Position numbers and translations under genes: made by a program
Shown here: one piece after another, positions 1-9,011 of the stretch
Layout: each line of letters begins with the position of its first letter
How positions within the stretch are numbered: the first letter of the stretch is position 1
Notes under the pieces: model-generated
The model's database searches: none
The model's input: the letters and a program-made list of their open reading frames with translations, nothing else
Told to the model about the DNA's origin: nothing
DNA from: Marivirga sericea
GTDB lineage: Bacteria; Bacteroidota; Bacteroidia; Cytophagales; Cyclobacteriaceae
Length of the DNA stretch: 64,000 bases
Assembly: GCF_900177665.1 (NCBI RefSeq)
Contig: NZ_FXAW01000007.1
Coordinates: 219,380 to 283,379 of the forward strand
Direction: 5' to 3'

Positions 1-1512
1 GAACCTCCCCTACTTGACGGTGCTCCTGATTATACCAAAGCTAGCTTTGAAAAGCGTTGGCCAGATTTTAAAGAATTACAATCAAAACTTCAATCCATTG
101 ATACCAGCGGCTGGTCAACTGAAAATCAAGTGGACTGGATGATTGTTTGGGCCGAAATGAATGGGTATGATTTTAACCATAGAGTTTTAAAGCCCTGGAC
201 TCGTGATCCAACATTCTACAAAACAGTTTGGAGCCATAGAAGTGATGTACCTGCGCATGAAGGCCCTACTCATCATGCAACTACAGAATTATGGACATAT
301 ACTTTCCCACTTTCCGATGATGACAGAGTTAGCTTAATGGAAGATTTAAAAGTAATCCCTCCACTGAATGCACAAGCGCAGAAAAACTTAACAGGAAATG
401 CCAAGGAATTGTGGATTGCTGGTATCAGAGATATCAAAGAACAAAGTAACGTACTTACAGCATTAAAAAATGATCCTAAAATTAAAGAGGATAAAGAATT
501 AGTCTCCATTATCGATCAAGCTATTACTTCCACCGATGAATTAGCGAGCTGGTTGGAAAAAGAAGGGCAAACTAAAACAGGTCCTTCAGGGATTGGCAAA
601 GAAAATTATAGCTGGTACCTACAAAATGTACATCTGGTTCCTTTGAGTTGGGAGGATGAAGTAATGCTCCTCAAACGGGAGCTAGCTCGAGCTTGGTCTT
701 CTCTAAAATTAGAAGAACATAGAAACAGGAATTTGCCAGAATTGAAAGAGGCTGATTCTCCAGAAGCCTATGATAAAATGGCTGATGAAGCCGCTAAAAG
801 TTTGATCCAATTCCTGGACGAGCAAGAAATAGTGACCGTGAAACCTTATTTTGAACCAGCACTTCGAGAGCATTTGGGCGAGTACTTACCAAAGGACGAA
901 CGCAATTTTTTTACTATTGGGGAGCATTACGATCCACGTCCCTTATACTCTCATTTTTATCATTGGTTTGAATTAGCCAGAATGGATACTGAACCGCATT
1001 CAAGTGGAATTAGAAAAGGTCCTTTGTTGTATAATATCTTTGATTCCAGAAATGAGGGAACTGCTACAGCAGTGGAAGAAATGTTTATGCAGGCTGGCTT
1101 GTATGATGACTCACCAAGAGTTCGAGAGATTGTCTACATTATGATCGCACAACGGGCTGCACGAGGATTAGGATCCTTATATGCACATGCTAATGAAATG
1201 ACCATGGAAGAGGCCGGTGGCATTCATACAAAATACACCCCTCGTGGATGGATGAATACCGAAAAAGAGCTGCTGATTTTTGAGCAGCATTTGTATTTGC
1301 GCCAGCCGGGTTACGGCACCAGCTATATTACAGGTAAATATTTACTAGAAAACGCGATGGCAGAATACGCTAGACTGAAGGAATCTGAAGAAGAGCCATT
1401 TCAACTAAAAAGCTTTTTTGATACGCTAAATGGAATCGGGAATATTCCGATTTCATTAGGTCAATGGCAAATGACCAGTTCCAAAAGTCATATGGAGGAG
1501 ATCTATGATTAA
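1..1512 (+). CDS. DUF885 family protein, 3' part (5' end outside window)
   Basis: The reading frame is open from the first base, so only the last 503 residues are visible and the true start lies upstream. The C-terminal third carries the features I associate with DUF885 proteins, a zinc-peptidase-like group of mostly unknown substrate: an acidic [11 protein letters not shown] helix resembling the EGWALYAE helix of the family, then [19 protein letters not shown] and a terminal [14 protein letters not shown] block. I do not see a clean HExxH-type zinc motif before the acidic helix, so catalytic competence is uncertain. An in-frame GTG exists at 130 but coding clearly continues upstream of it. 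The gene converges on the AsmA-like gene with a 38-bp gap. Family assignment is from motif memory; no substrate can be given. Confidence 0.7.
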   Translation, partial: EPPLLDGAPDYTKASFEKRWPDFKELQSKLQSIDTSGWSTENQVDWMIVWAEMNGYDFNHRVLKPWTRDPTFYKTVWSHRSDVPAHEGPTHHATTELWTYTFPLSDDDRVSLMEDLKVIPPLNAQAQKNLTGNAKELWIAGIRDIKEQSNVLTALKNDPKIKEDKELVSIIDQAITSTDELASWLEKEGQTKTGPSGIGKENYSWYLQNVHLVPLSWEDEVMLLKRELARAWSSLKLEEHRNRNLPELKEADSPEAYDKMADEAAKSLIQFLDEQEIVTVKPYFEPALREHLGEYLPKDERNFFTIGEHYDPRPLYSHFYHWFELARMDTEPHSSGIRKGPLLYNIFDSRNEGTATAVEEMFMQAGLYDDSPRVREIVYIMIAQRAARGLGSLYAHANEMTMEEAGGIHTKYTPRGWMNTEKELLIFEQHLYLRQPGYGTSYITGKYLLENAMAEYARLKESEEEPFQLKSFFDTLNGIGNIPISLGQWQMTSSKSHMEEIYD

Positions 1513-1550
1513 CTTAGTATAAATTAAAAAGGAAGAGGTAAAGCTTTGTA

Positions 1551-4500
1551 TCAATCTTTATCTTTTCCTAAGCTTACACTATAATCTTCCGGTGTGCCAC
1601 TTATTCTGAGATTCAGATATCGCGTGTTTTTATCGTCATCCTTTTGTACGATCTCGTCTACTTGGGTGGAATCAACCTGAGTTTTCTTTCCAAACACTTT
1701 ATTCATTCCTGCTTTGGTAATGACCTTAACGGGAATACGAACATAATAGTCCATTGATAAGTCAGTACTTTGATCTCCAGAAACTTCAAAATAACCAAGC
1801 GTGGAATTGATGGTCATAGCAGGAATTGACAAGGTTCCTTGGTTAAGATCAAATGTATTTTGTAATGTATCAAAACGCACATTTGAAAGGTTTTTATCTG
1901 AAAAATAATCCGATAAAGCTTCAAAAGCAGAATAATTATTGATGCTTCCGTCTACTACTTTCATTTCAATATGTAATTCTGAATCATCTATGATCGGTAC
2001 CATATCGGCATGCATATGAATTTGACCTTTAACAATGCCTGATAGTCTTCCGTGAAGATTCTCAGACACTAAATGGTCTTGTCCGAAATTTTCAAATTTG
2101 AAGAGCAGTTGATCTAAATCTATATTAGTCAACCGCATATTCGGACTGAAATAGATCGCTTTAGGATCGGAACCATTAAAATATCCATTGAGGGCAATTG
2201 AGCCTCCTGCAGCCTTTAAACTTAAAGTATCCAGATAGACATAGTGATTAGCTTGCATTCTTCCTGCCAAGTTAAACTCCTTTAAATGAATGCGATGGTA
2301 GTTTAAATCTCCAATTTTCAGGCCGAAATTCATATTACTAAAAGGCACTTCAAAAATATTGAATCCTGCTTCATGATCTTTAGGATGAGTAATTTCTCCT
2401 TCAGGTGGTGGGTTATAAGCAAAGAGCTGATCAAAATCCAGAGTATTGCTGCTTAAGAAAAATGAATTAGGTACTGCTGAGGTACTATCAGCCGTGTAAT
2501 GCGTAAAGCTTATCTCAAAATCAGAATTACCCAGCTTGCCTGATGCATCTGTCACTTTAAAGACCGCACTGTCCATATAAAAGCTTCCTTTGAATTCTTC
2601 AAATCGCATAGGATGGACTTTCATGTCCGTCTCCAGTCTATCAATATCAACTTGAGTACTGACCAGCTTTTTGTCGAATTTCATATCCGCCAATCCATGC
2701 AATCTCAAATCCCTGAACTCCTCATGCTGATAATCTTTCGGTACATAGTTTTGGCCATTGTAGGAAAATAAATCATCTAACTGGAGTAAATCAGAACGCA
2801 GATTAAAATCAATTTTTGTATCTCCCTTTGGCTCCTCAAGAAACCACAAGTCGTAGTTTTCTAATTTTCCTGTGAAATGAAAGTCACTTTGATCTATCAT
2901 CCCAGTAAAATCAATCACGCGGAAATTAGCTGAATCAATGAACACATCTGCATTGAAGTCATGCAACTCATGTGGGTAATTCATTAGTTGAGCATGTAGC
3001 TTTTCAATAAAAAACTCACCTAAGGGTAAATTAGGCGATTCCGTAACTGCTTTTGCAGAACTTTTGAATATAAACCGCATCGAAAGATCTTTAATCTTTT
3101 CCTTGAATCCTGAAGTAGTATCTGAGGGCCTGCTTGTGAGTTCTTGCAGGTCTAAGGTTTTCGAAGAAATATCCAAGACGGCCTCCACTGGAATATTGGT
3201 ATGATGCAAAATGGCAGGTAAATCAGAAACACTTGCTTTAATAGACATATCCGAACCGCCCACCTCAAAATCTAATTGCTCAATCAAGGCCTTATGGCCG
3301 TCCATTTGTGCGCTAATATTTACATTTTTGATCGGTAAGGGATATACTGAGCTCTGCACATTTAGATCCTTCACTTTTAGTTTAGTGAAATAAGACTCAT
3401 TTAAGCGCTCTATACTTCTTTCAGGTTGCGTCAGATCAATAATATCATGAAAGTTCATTTCCAGTGATACAAATCCAGAAGACTCCTCTAGATTATTGAT
3501 GTTTAAGAATTTAGCCAGAAAGCCCAGATCAAATTCAGAGATCAGTTGGATGTCAAATTCAGGAGAATCAAAGTTCTTAATCTCTACATTTCCACTAAAC
3601 AACCCGGTTTCAGGCTTAGCTGTAAAATCTTCAATGATCAACTCCATGGTAGAGGGGTCACGCTTTTCACCATTCGTAAAATGACCTTCAAAATAAAGAT
3701 CATTCACCGTTTTGTTAGTTGAGGTATTATTCACAAATGCTTCAGCGCATCCGAAATCTACATTAATTTGAGGAGAGTAATCATTTATGGATTTCCCTTT
3801 TATCCTAGCGTCAAAATATATTTTCCCACCATTATCGTAACGACTTAATACAGGATTAAGCTCTGGTGGAGCAAAAGCAAGGAATAAATCAAAGTTGGGT
3901 TTGTTTCCACTAAAATGAAGATCCAGATTCATATCATCATCCACATCAACCGAGCCTTCCATAAGGAATAGTGCCTTTTCTATTAGCAGTTCTGAAGGAC
4001 TGATGGTTAACTTATTTTCTTCTGCATTAAAATTCAGAGCTGTCGATAATGAAACATGTTTATCGTGTAAAAAAGAAGTATCGCTGTCTATAATTAAGTT
4101 AAAAAGGAATTTGCTATCCAGCTGTATATTGATATCCTCCTCAGATGATTTAAAGCTAGAATTCGCTTCTTCTATAAAAGCTTCAATTAAAATACTATTT
4201 TCCTCATTAAGTTTCAGTAAATCTATATTCACTAACTCAATCGCGTTCAAATCTAGATGTGTTGCTTCGGTTGTCTCCTCTTCCTCGTCAGCCTCAGATG
4301 ATAAAGCATTTAAGATATTGAAAGAGCCATCTACATGTTGTACTAACTTTATGTAGCCATTTGAAAATTTGATCTTCTTGGCTTCAAATGAGCCTTGGAT
4401 GATTGTCCAAATATCAAAGCCCAAGTAGATATCTTCAATATCCAGTAGCATTTCAGCACTATCTGCTTTACTTTCAAATATTTTGACATTCTCCAGATCT

Positions 4501-4712
4501 ATCGATATATACGGGAAATTTTGGAAAGGAGAAATGTGGCTACCGTTAATTTCAAGACGACCTTCAAAATCATGATTAACCTTGGCCACCATTTCTTTCA
4601 CCACAGTATCTTGATGGCTATAAGCGAGTGAAATGACTACTGCAATGGTAACAAAAAATATTACAAATGCTGTTACTACAATTTTAATCCATTTTTTTCT
4701 TTCCGGAAACAT
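1551..4712 (-). CDS. AsmA-like inner-membrane/periplasmic protein
   Basis: This 1053-residue protein starts with a short basic stretch and one transmembrane segment (about residues 9-30), followed by a very long periplasmic region rich in short beta-strands with recurring patterns such as LDLxxLxL and DFxG. That is the usual look of AsmA/TamB/YhdP-type repeating beta-groove proteins. The N-terminal VNHDFEGRLEINGSHISPF block matches the AsmA start (the 'V.NY.. .GR..I.g..' type), and the last 200 residues resemble the AsmA C-terminal region, ending in VRIPVKVITK and a short charged tail. Members of this superfamily are linked to outer-membrane lipid homeostasis and possibly inter-membrane lipid transport. 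The specific role here is inference. It stands alone, divergent from the serine hydrolase. Confidence 0.85.
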   Translation of the reverse strand: MFPERKKWIKIVVTAFVIFFVTIAVVISLAYSHQDTVVKEMVAKVNHDFEGRLEINGSHISPFQNFPYISIDLENVKIFESKADSAEMLLDIEDIYLGFDIWTIIQGSFEAKKIKFSNGYIKLVQHVDGSFNILNALSSEADEEEETTEATHLDLNAIELVNIDLLKLNEENSILIEAFIEEANSSFKSSEEDINIQLDSKFLFNLIIDSDTSFLHDKHVSLSTALNFNAEENKLTISPSELLIEKALFLMEGSVDVDDDMNLDLHFSGNKPNFDLFLAFAPPELNPVLSRYDNGGKIYFDARIKGKSINDYSPQINVDFGCAEAFVNNTSTNKTVNDLYFEGHFTNGEKRDPSTMELIIEDFTAKPETGLFSGNVEIKNFDSPEFDIQLISEFDLGFLAKFLNINNLEESSGFVSLEMNFHDIIDLTQPERSIERLNESYFTKLKVKDLNVQSSVYPLPIKNVNISAQMDGHKALIEQLDFEVGGSDMSIKASVSDLPAILHHTNIPVEAVLDISSKTLDLQELTSRPSDTTSGFKEKIKDLSMRFIFKSSAKAVTESPNLPLGEFFIEKLHAQLMNYPHELHDFNADVFIDSANFRVIDFTGMIDQSDFHFTGKLENYDLWFLEEPKGDTKIDFNLRSDLLQLDDLFSYNGQNYVPKDYQHEEFRDLRLHGLADMKFDKKLVSTQVDIDRLETDMKVHPMRFEEFKGSFYMDSAVFKVTDASGKLGNSDFEISFTHYTADSTSAVPNSFFLSSNTLDFDQLFAYNPPPEGEITHPKDHEAGFNIFEVPFSNMNFGLKIGDLNYHRIHLKEFNLAGRMQANHYVYLDTLSLKAAGGSIALNGYFNGSDPKAIYFSPNMRLTNIDLDQLLFKFENFGQDHLVSENLHGRLSGIVKGQIHMHADMVPIIDDSELHIEMKVVDGSINNYSAFEALSDYFSDKNLSNVRFDTLQNTFDLNQGTLSIPAMTINSTLGYFEVSGDQSTDLSMDYYVRIPVKVITKAGMNKVFGKKTQVDSTQVDEIVQKDDDKNTRYLNLRISGTPEDYSVSLGKDKD

Positions 4713-5027
4713 ATTGCAATTTAATGATAGTCCGATTTATAACATTAAGGATCGTCTTAAATTTAGATGGCAAGATGAAACATTTTATAATACCCTGGAC
4801 AAATCTTAGATTTGATACGCCTTGAACTATAATAGAACCATAGTTTGTAGTCATGACAACTTCAAAAAGGAATCAGTAGCATCAGTTAAAAAATAGAAAC
4901 ACTTCGCTCAATCGCGTTTAAAGGTAGAATTAGATAATGGGTAATGACCTAATATTTAATTATATTTATAATAAATTTAGTATTCTGACAACCTTAAGTA
5001 CGCCATAGTAAACTAACATCTTTCCAA
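4713..5027. other. Divergent intergenic region, 315 bp
   Basis: This gap lies between the divergently transcribed AsmA-like gene and the serine hydrolase and must hold both promoters. The only clear match to the Bacteroidota -7 consensus TAnnTTTG is TAGATTTG at 4807-4814 on the plus strand, about 210 bp before the next start codon, without a convincing upstream -33 element. No ORF, repeat or strong hairpin was seen. Confidence 0.4.
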
Positions 5028-6065
5028 ATGACAAATAAAAAAGTAAAGCTTATTGTAAGGATATTTTTGTTTGTCGGCACTGCAATCTCCTTATACTTTG
5101 TGCCTTGGCCTGTAGTCTTTGCATGGCTCAGCCCTTTACCGAATTCCATACAGGAACAAGTAGATAAAGCAGCCTATTATGGTTTTGATGGCATTATCGT
5201 TTATGTTGATAAAAAAGGAGAGTCGCCTAGATCATTCACTTCTGGCTATAAAAATAGAGCAACTAAAACTCCTGCAGATCCAACTTCACTTTTTAAAATC
5301 GCTAGTGTTGATAAATTATATACTGCACTTGCTATTGCCAAGATGGCAAGAAGTGGAAAGCTTTCTTTAGATAAGAGCTTAGGGTTCTATTTACCTGAGC
5401 TCAAGGGAAAAGTTGAATATGCAGATGAAATCAGCTTAAAAATGATGGTGCAACACCGATCAGGCATTCCCAACTATACCAATACCCAGCTTTATTGGGT
5501 GGCGCCAAAAGAGTCAGACGAGGAAAAGTTGGCTTTAATACTTAATTTACCTGCGAACTTCAAGCCCGGTGAAGATTACCAATATTCCAATACCAACTAT
5601 CTCCTATTAGGTAAAATAATGGATAGAGTCTTGGGCTATGAGCACTTCCAATATATTCAAGAGGAAATACTAAAGCCACTGGACCTCAACAATACTTTTG
5701 CCTCCATTCAGGATGTGGATTTAGCCGATGTCATGAGTGGATATTATGTTGGCTATGAGCAAGATTTAAAAACAGACAATGTAGGCTCTATGCTGGCAAC
5801 GGCTGCCGACCTCAGTACATTTATTCGCGCATTAAATGAGGGCACAGTATTTACAGACGAGGAAGAGCAAAAAATTTATGCTTCTATTTATAAATTCGAG
5901 CATACGGGTTTAATCCCAGGCTATCAAACCATCGCAAAATATCACCCTGAAATGGATGCAGTCATCATCCAATTCACCAATACGGTTAACTTTGACGGCT
6001 ACAACTGGAATTTATCTGAAGTCATGTATAGTCGCATTTTAAAAATTTTAAAAGATTCATATTAG
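5028..6065 (+). CDS. Serine hydrolase, beta-lactamase/PBP-like (class C fold)
   Basis: This 345-residue protein has an N-terminal membrane anchor or uncleaved signal (about residues 7-27) and all three catalytic motifs of the class C beta-lactamase/DD-peptidase fold: SxxK as S93-V-D-K96, YxN as Y186-S-N188, and an HTG triad at 292-294 in place of KTG. The segment HRSGIPNY before the YSN motif is the usual 'HTSGLPDY' element. Proteins of this type include esterases, D-aminopeptidases and penicillin-binding-protein-related enzymes; the substrate cannot be told from sequence. It is probably active in the periplasm. It is a useful comparison for the degenerate homologue at 16012-17151. Confidence 0.88.
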   Translation: MTNKKVKLIVRIFLFVGTAISLYFVPWPVVFAWLSPLPNSIQEQVDKAAYYGFDGIIVYVDKKGESPRSFTSGYKNRATKTPADPTSLFKIASVDKLYTALAIAKMARSGKLSLDKSLGFYLPELKGKVEYADEISLKMMVQHRSGIPNYTNTQLYWVAPKESDEEKLALILNLPANFKPGEDYQYSNTNYLLLGKIMDRVLGYEHFQYIQEEILKPLDLNNTFASIQDVDLADVMSGYYVGYEQDLKTDNVGSMLATAADLSTFIRALNEGTVFTDEEEQKIYASIYKFEHTGLIPGYQTIAKYHPEMDAVIIQFTNTVNFDGYNWNLSEVMYSRILKILKDSY

Positions 6066-6157
6066 CCTAATGGCATGCCAAAAAAATAGATTAGGAGCCT
6101 GAACAAGCTGAAAAAAGGCACTAAAGGGAAGTAGGTACAATCAAAATAGAGATTATC

Positions 6158-6751
6158 ATGAAAAGTCAATTTATCATGTTTTTTGCCGTAATAATGCTTG
6201 GGGCTTGTAACAGTCCTAAGAAATCAGGTATCACTGAACAACCTACTTTAGCCGATTATCAAGTGGGTGAAAAATGGGTTTGGAAATACAAAGGCGTAAC
6301 CACAGCAGGAGAAGTACGCTCGGATGGAACAGATACAAGAGCAATAGTCAGCACTGATGGAGTTTTAGGTATGACAATCGGCAAGGACACCATTCCTGTA
6401 TCTGATATTGTGAAACCCGAAGCAAGTAAAACACCTAAGTATGACTGGCCGCTGGAAGTGGGTAAAAACTGGAAGTATGAAAACAACTGGACAAGTCAAG
6501 ATGGAACAACAGGAAGCCAAAGTCAACATGCCGAAGTACTATCCTATCAGGAAGAAACAGTAGAAGCTGGAACTTTTATGGCCTATACGATTCAATATAA
6601 TGGGAAGACAACCAATTCTAGGGGTTATAGTGCCGATGAAAAAGAAGTGTGGTTATATGCACCAGCAGTAAAGAATTTTATAAAACTGACTCAGCATCAA
6701 GGTGATTTTTTATACATAGAGGAGCTAATCGAGTATTCAAAACCAGAATAA
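6158..6751 (+). CDS. Putative lipoprotein of unknown function
   Basis: The 197-residue product has a lipoprotein signal peptide with the lipobox LGAC (Cys17), so it is expected to be lipidated. The mature part has a conserved-looking YQVGEKWVWKYKG start and a second similar turn, PLEVGKNWKYENNW, about 60 residues later, suggesting two related beta-rich units. No enzymatic motif is visible. It follows the serine hydrolase at a distance of about 90 bp on the same strand, so co-transcription is possible but not shown. I do not recognise the family. Confidence 0.75.
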   Translation: MKSQFIMFFAVIMLGACNSPKKSGITEQPTLADYQVGEKWVWKYKGVTTAGEVRSDGTDTRAIVSTDGVLGMTIGKDTIPVSDIVKPEASKTPKYDWPLEVGKNWKYENNWTSQDGTTGSQSQHAEVLSYQEETVEAGTFMAYTIQYNGKTTNSRGYSADEKEVWLYAPAVKNFIKLTQHQGDFLYIEELIEYSKPE

Positions 6752-6993
6752 AGCGAATAAGAAAAATATACCCGACACAATTAAACACCCTTGCAGCCAT
6801 TCTCCGCAAGGTAGGAATGCTTTTACAATTATTGGAGCACTTTCATTAGTTAAATTAGATACTTTTAGAGTATCTACTCCTTTACAGCCCAAGCCTACTT
6901 CAATTTGAGATATTTTTGATAGAAAGAGGGCTATATTAGAAATATTTTCAGATTCAGAATACTAATGAGTTTCGAAATATTTTAATTTACTTT

Positions 6994-7016
6994 GTATCAT
7001 ACAATATCATATGATA
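6994..7016. promoter_or_regulatory. Candidate MarR operator overlapping the marR start codon
   Basis: The half-site GTATCATAC (6994-7002) is followed by the perfect 12-bp palindrome TATCATATGATA (7005-7016), whose second half contains the ATG of the MarR gene at 7011. Immediately upstream, TTACTTTG at 6987-6994 is a near match to the TAnnTTTG -7 element, which would place transcription start about 10 nt before the start codon. The same words recur downstream of the gene at 7457-7470. Autorepression is inferred from this arrangement. Confidence 0.55.
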
Positions 7017-7439
7017 GACTACAAAAATAATATTGGCCGCTTGGTGGGTCATCTAAATCACCGTTTTCTAAGAAAACTAGATGAAGAATTCAAAAAGAAA
7101 GATATAGCATTGACTGCCGAGCAATTTCGGCTAATGACCGTCTTGTGGGATAAAGATGGTGTTTCTCAGCAATCCTTAGCTACTTTAATTGGGAGGAACA
7201 GAGCAAGTACCGGAAAAATGATTGATATACTTGAAAAAAAAGGCATTCTCGAAAGGCATGATCACCCAACTGACAGAAGACTAAAACTTATTTTTGTATC
7301 AAAGCAGGGTAAAAAACTTGATGAAAAAGCTAGAATTATCGCCAAGGAAGTGATTCAAATGGCTATTAATGGCATTCCAGAAGTTGAAGTTAAACTTGTA
7401 ACAAACCATCTATTTTTGATGCTAAAAAATCTACGTTAA
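7011..7439 (+). CDS. MarR-family transcriptional regulator
   Basis: The 142-residue protein has the MarR winged-helix layout: an N-terminal dimerisation helix, a helix-turn-helix core around residues 50-75 (SQQSLATLIGRNRASTGKMI), and a basic wing with the family signature DHPTDRRLKLIFVSKQGKKL. MarR proteins are usually ligand- or oxidant-responsive repressors that bind palindromes at their own promoter and at a neighbouring operon. Two similar palindromes flank this gene (6994-7016 and 7457-7470). The second lies in the promoter of the downstream pirin-containing cluster, which is therefore its most likely target. Confidence 0.92.
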   Translation: MIDYKNNIGRLVGHLNHRFLRKLDEEFKKKDIALTAEQFRLMTVLWDKDGVSQQSLATLIGRNRASTGKMIDILEKKGILERHDHPTDRRLKLIFVSKQGKKLDEKARIIAKEVIQMAINGIPEVEVKLVTNHLFLMLKNLR

Positions 7440-7454
7440 AAAAATTTTGTAACA

Positions 7455-7490
7455 TTGTATGATATCATACAGTATAATAGCATACATTTG
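7455..7490 (+). promoter_or_regulatory. Promoter of the pirin cluster with embedded palindromic operator
   Basis: A perfect 14-bp palindrome GTATGATATCATAC (7457-7470) lies just downstream of a TTG (7455-7457). It is followed by TACATTTG at 7483-7490, an exact match to the Bacteroidota -7 consensus TAnnTTTG. The spacing between TTG and the -7 box (25 bp) is a little longer than the usual 17-23. The palindrome shares its half-site with the one over the MarR start codon, so a repressor bound here would block polymerase. Transcription would begin near 7497, ahead of the small ORF at 7516. Confidence 0.55.
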
Positions 7491-7515
7491 TTTTACTAAT
7501 AATGAAAAGTGAAAT

Positions 7516-7638
7516 ATGATTATAGAAAAAGTCGAATTAAAGATTAGAAATCTGACATCACCATTTGCATTGAAAATAGATAATGCTTTGATGGATAGTT
7601 TTATCAGTCTGTGGACACAAAACAGAAAGGACCTATGA
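7516..7638 (+). CDS. Small ORF (40 aa) translationally coupled to the DUF2798 gene
   Basis: This ORF starts with ATG about 20 nt after the predicted transcription start and ends in TGA that overlaps the next ATG as ATGA (7635-7638), the usual sign of translational coupling. The 40-residue product contains no membrane segment or known motif. It could be a leader peptide, a small functional protein, or what remains of a larger gene after deletion. The evidence for translation is positional only. Confidence 0.4.
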   Translation: MIIEKVELKIRNLTSPFALKIDNALMDSFISLWTQNRKDL

Positions 7639-7871
7639 AAAAAATCCCAAATAAGTTTAGAATGGTCATTTTCGTATTTTTTATGACCCTATTTATAGGG
7701 CTAATCATGTCAGCGATCATGACTTGGAGAATCGAAGGCTTATCACCTGACTTTCTAGCTAGCTGGATAGTTCGATTCATTCAAACCTGGATTATTGTCA
7801 TCCCCACTGTGGCTGTAGTCATTCCTATTGTAACTAAAATCACAAATAAACTCGTAGAAAATGAAAACTAA
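7635..7871 (+). CDS. DUF2798 family small membrane protein
   Basis: The 78-residue protein has two transmembrane helices separated by a short loop containing SPDFLASWIVRFIQTWIIVIPT, the typical DUF2798 pattern. The ATG at 7635 was preferred over an in-frame GTG at 7611 because it begins with the usual MKKIPNKF and overlaps the upstream stop. The function of the family is unknown; it often sits in operons with oxidoreductases or transporters. The 3' end overlaps the DoxX-like gene by 11 bp, which supports an operon. Confidence 0.85.
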   Translation: MKKIPNKFRMVIFVFFMTLFIGLIMSAIMTWRIEGLSPDFLASWIVRFIQTWIIVIPTVAVVIPIVTKITNKLVENEN

Positions 7872-8235
7872 AATTTTAACTGGTCTGGCCATATTGGTTG
7901 GACTGATGCTTGTCAACTCAGGGCTTAATAAGTTTTTGAACTATATGCCCATGGAAATGGCTGAAGACGCAACTGCCATTATCAACAGTTTTATTGCCTC
8001 GAAATGGCTTTGGCCTTTAGTAGCTATGGTCGAGATAAGTGGAGGGATACTTTTTGCCCTACCAAAAACTCGAGCTTTAGGAGCAATCGTACTCTTACCA
8101 GTAACCATTGGTATTTTGCTTTTCAACCTAACCTGGACCCCAAGTACTGCACCCGTTGCGGCAGTTATACTGGCTGTGAATATCTGGGCGATAGTAGAAG
8201 CTAGAAAACAATATACTCCACTTATTAAAAACTAA
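7861..8235 (+). CDS. DoxX-like membrane protein
   Basis: The 124-residue product has four hydrophobic helices and the DoxX/DoxD-type features: a glycine-rich first helix with NSGLNKFLNYM, a second helix containing ALVAMVEISGGILFALPKTRA-like sequence, and a third starting GAIVLLPVTIGI. DoxX-family proteins are associated with quinone-linked redox and sulfur or oxidative-stress metabolism, but the biochemical role of most is unproven. It overlaps the DUF2798 gene and is followed 4 bp later by the isochorismatase-like gene, so the three are very likely co-transcribed. Confidence 0.85.
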   Translation: MKTKILTGLAILVGLMLVNSGLNKFLNYMPMEMAEDATAIINSFIASKWLWPLVAMVEISGGILFALPKTRALGAIVLLPVTIGILLFNLTWTPSTAPVAAVILAVNIWAIVEARKQYTPLIKN

Positions 8236-8239
8236 TACC

Positions 8240-8902
8240 ATGAAAAAATCAATTCTTTTAACACTGTTTATTTTAACATTTATAACATCAAACATTATGT
8301 CTCAAAATCAATACACCGAAAGGTTAAAAAAAGAAGAAGTTACTCTCGTAATGGTAGATTTCTTAGAAGGATTCGTGCCTGGAATTCGCACAATCGATCG
8401 TAATATGTTTTATGCCAACGCTGAAGCACTTGCCAAAGTAGGTAGCATATTTAAGTTACCGACCATCATGTTGGGTGATGAGGGCGGATTCAGAGGTAAT
8501 TTTTTTCCAAAAGTGAAAGAGAATCTACCGAATGCTACTTATATCGAACGACACACAGTTAGTGCTTGGGATGAACCAAAATTTAGGGAAGAATTAGAAC
8601 GGATGGGTAACAAAAAAATCGTTCTTGGAGGTATCTCGATTGATATCTGTACAACGCAATTAACCCTGGATCTATTGAATAATGGTTATCAAGTTTATGT
8701 AGTGGTAGATGCCTCGGGATCCGATACGAACCTCAATGAAATGGCAGCCATGCTTCGACTAACGCAAGCTGGTGCTGTAATGCTTAATTGGGGAGCCTTA
8801 GCTTCCGAATTAATGAAAGATTGGGCAACTCCAGAAGGACCTCAAGTGGGAGAGTTGTATCAAAAGTATTCTTACTGGGGAAGCTCAGAACTGAACAAAT
8901 AA
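8240..8902 (+). CDS. Exported isochorismatase-like cysteine hydrolase
   Basis: The 220-residue protein begins with a signal peptide (about residues 1-21, ending NIMSQ). It continues into an isochorismatase/nicotinamidase fold: the catalytic Asp in LVMVDFLEG (D40), a Lys in the strand before the active-site loop (K125 or K126 in GNKKIVLGG), and the nucleophile C137 in ISIDICTTQ. The downstream NGYQVYVVVDASGSD block is also typical (YcaC-like subgroup). The family hydrolyses isochorismate, N-carbamoyl compounds or related amides. The substrate here is unknown, and a signal peptide is uncommon for this fold. Operon context points to small-molecule detoxification. Confidence 0.85.
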   Translation: MKKSILLTLFILTFITSNIMSQNQYTERLKKEEVTLVMVDFLEGFVPGIRTIDRNMFYANAEALAKVGSIFKLPTIMLGDEGGFRGNFFPKVKENLPNATYIERHTVSAWDEPKFREELERMGNKKIVLGGISIDICTTQLTLDLLNNGYQVYVVVDASGSDTNLNEMAAMLRLTQAGAVMLNWGALASELMKDWATPEGPQVGELYQKYSYWGSSELNK

Positions 8903-8909
8903 TATCTCA

Positions 8910-8945
8910 GACCAACCCATCCAGATATTTGTCCTTGGGTTGGTC
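8910..8945. terminator. Strong hairpin after the isochorismatase-like gene
   Basis: GACCAACCCA (8910-8919) pairs perfectly with TGGGTTGGTC (8936-8945) around a 16-nt loop. It starts 8 bp after the stop codon. The 3' side is only weakly T-rich (ATATTAAAAT), so it may be a partial terminator or an mRNA-stabilising hairpin inside the operon rather than a full stop. Confidence 0.45.
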
Positions 8946-9011
8946 ATATTAAAATACAAAGTTGACTACTTACGAACTTTCGTTAAATGCCCAAGCAAAT
9001 TATTACAACTC

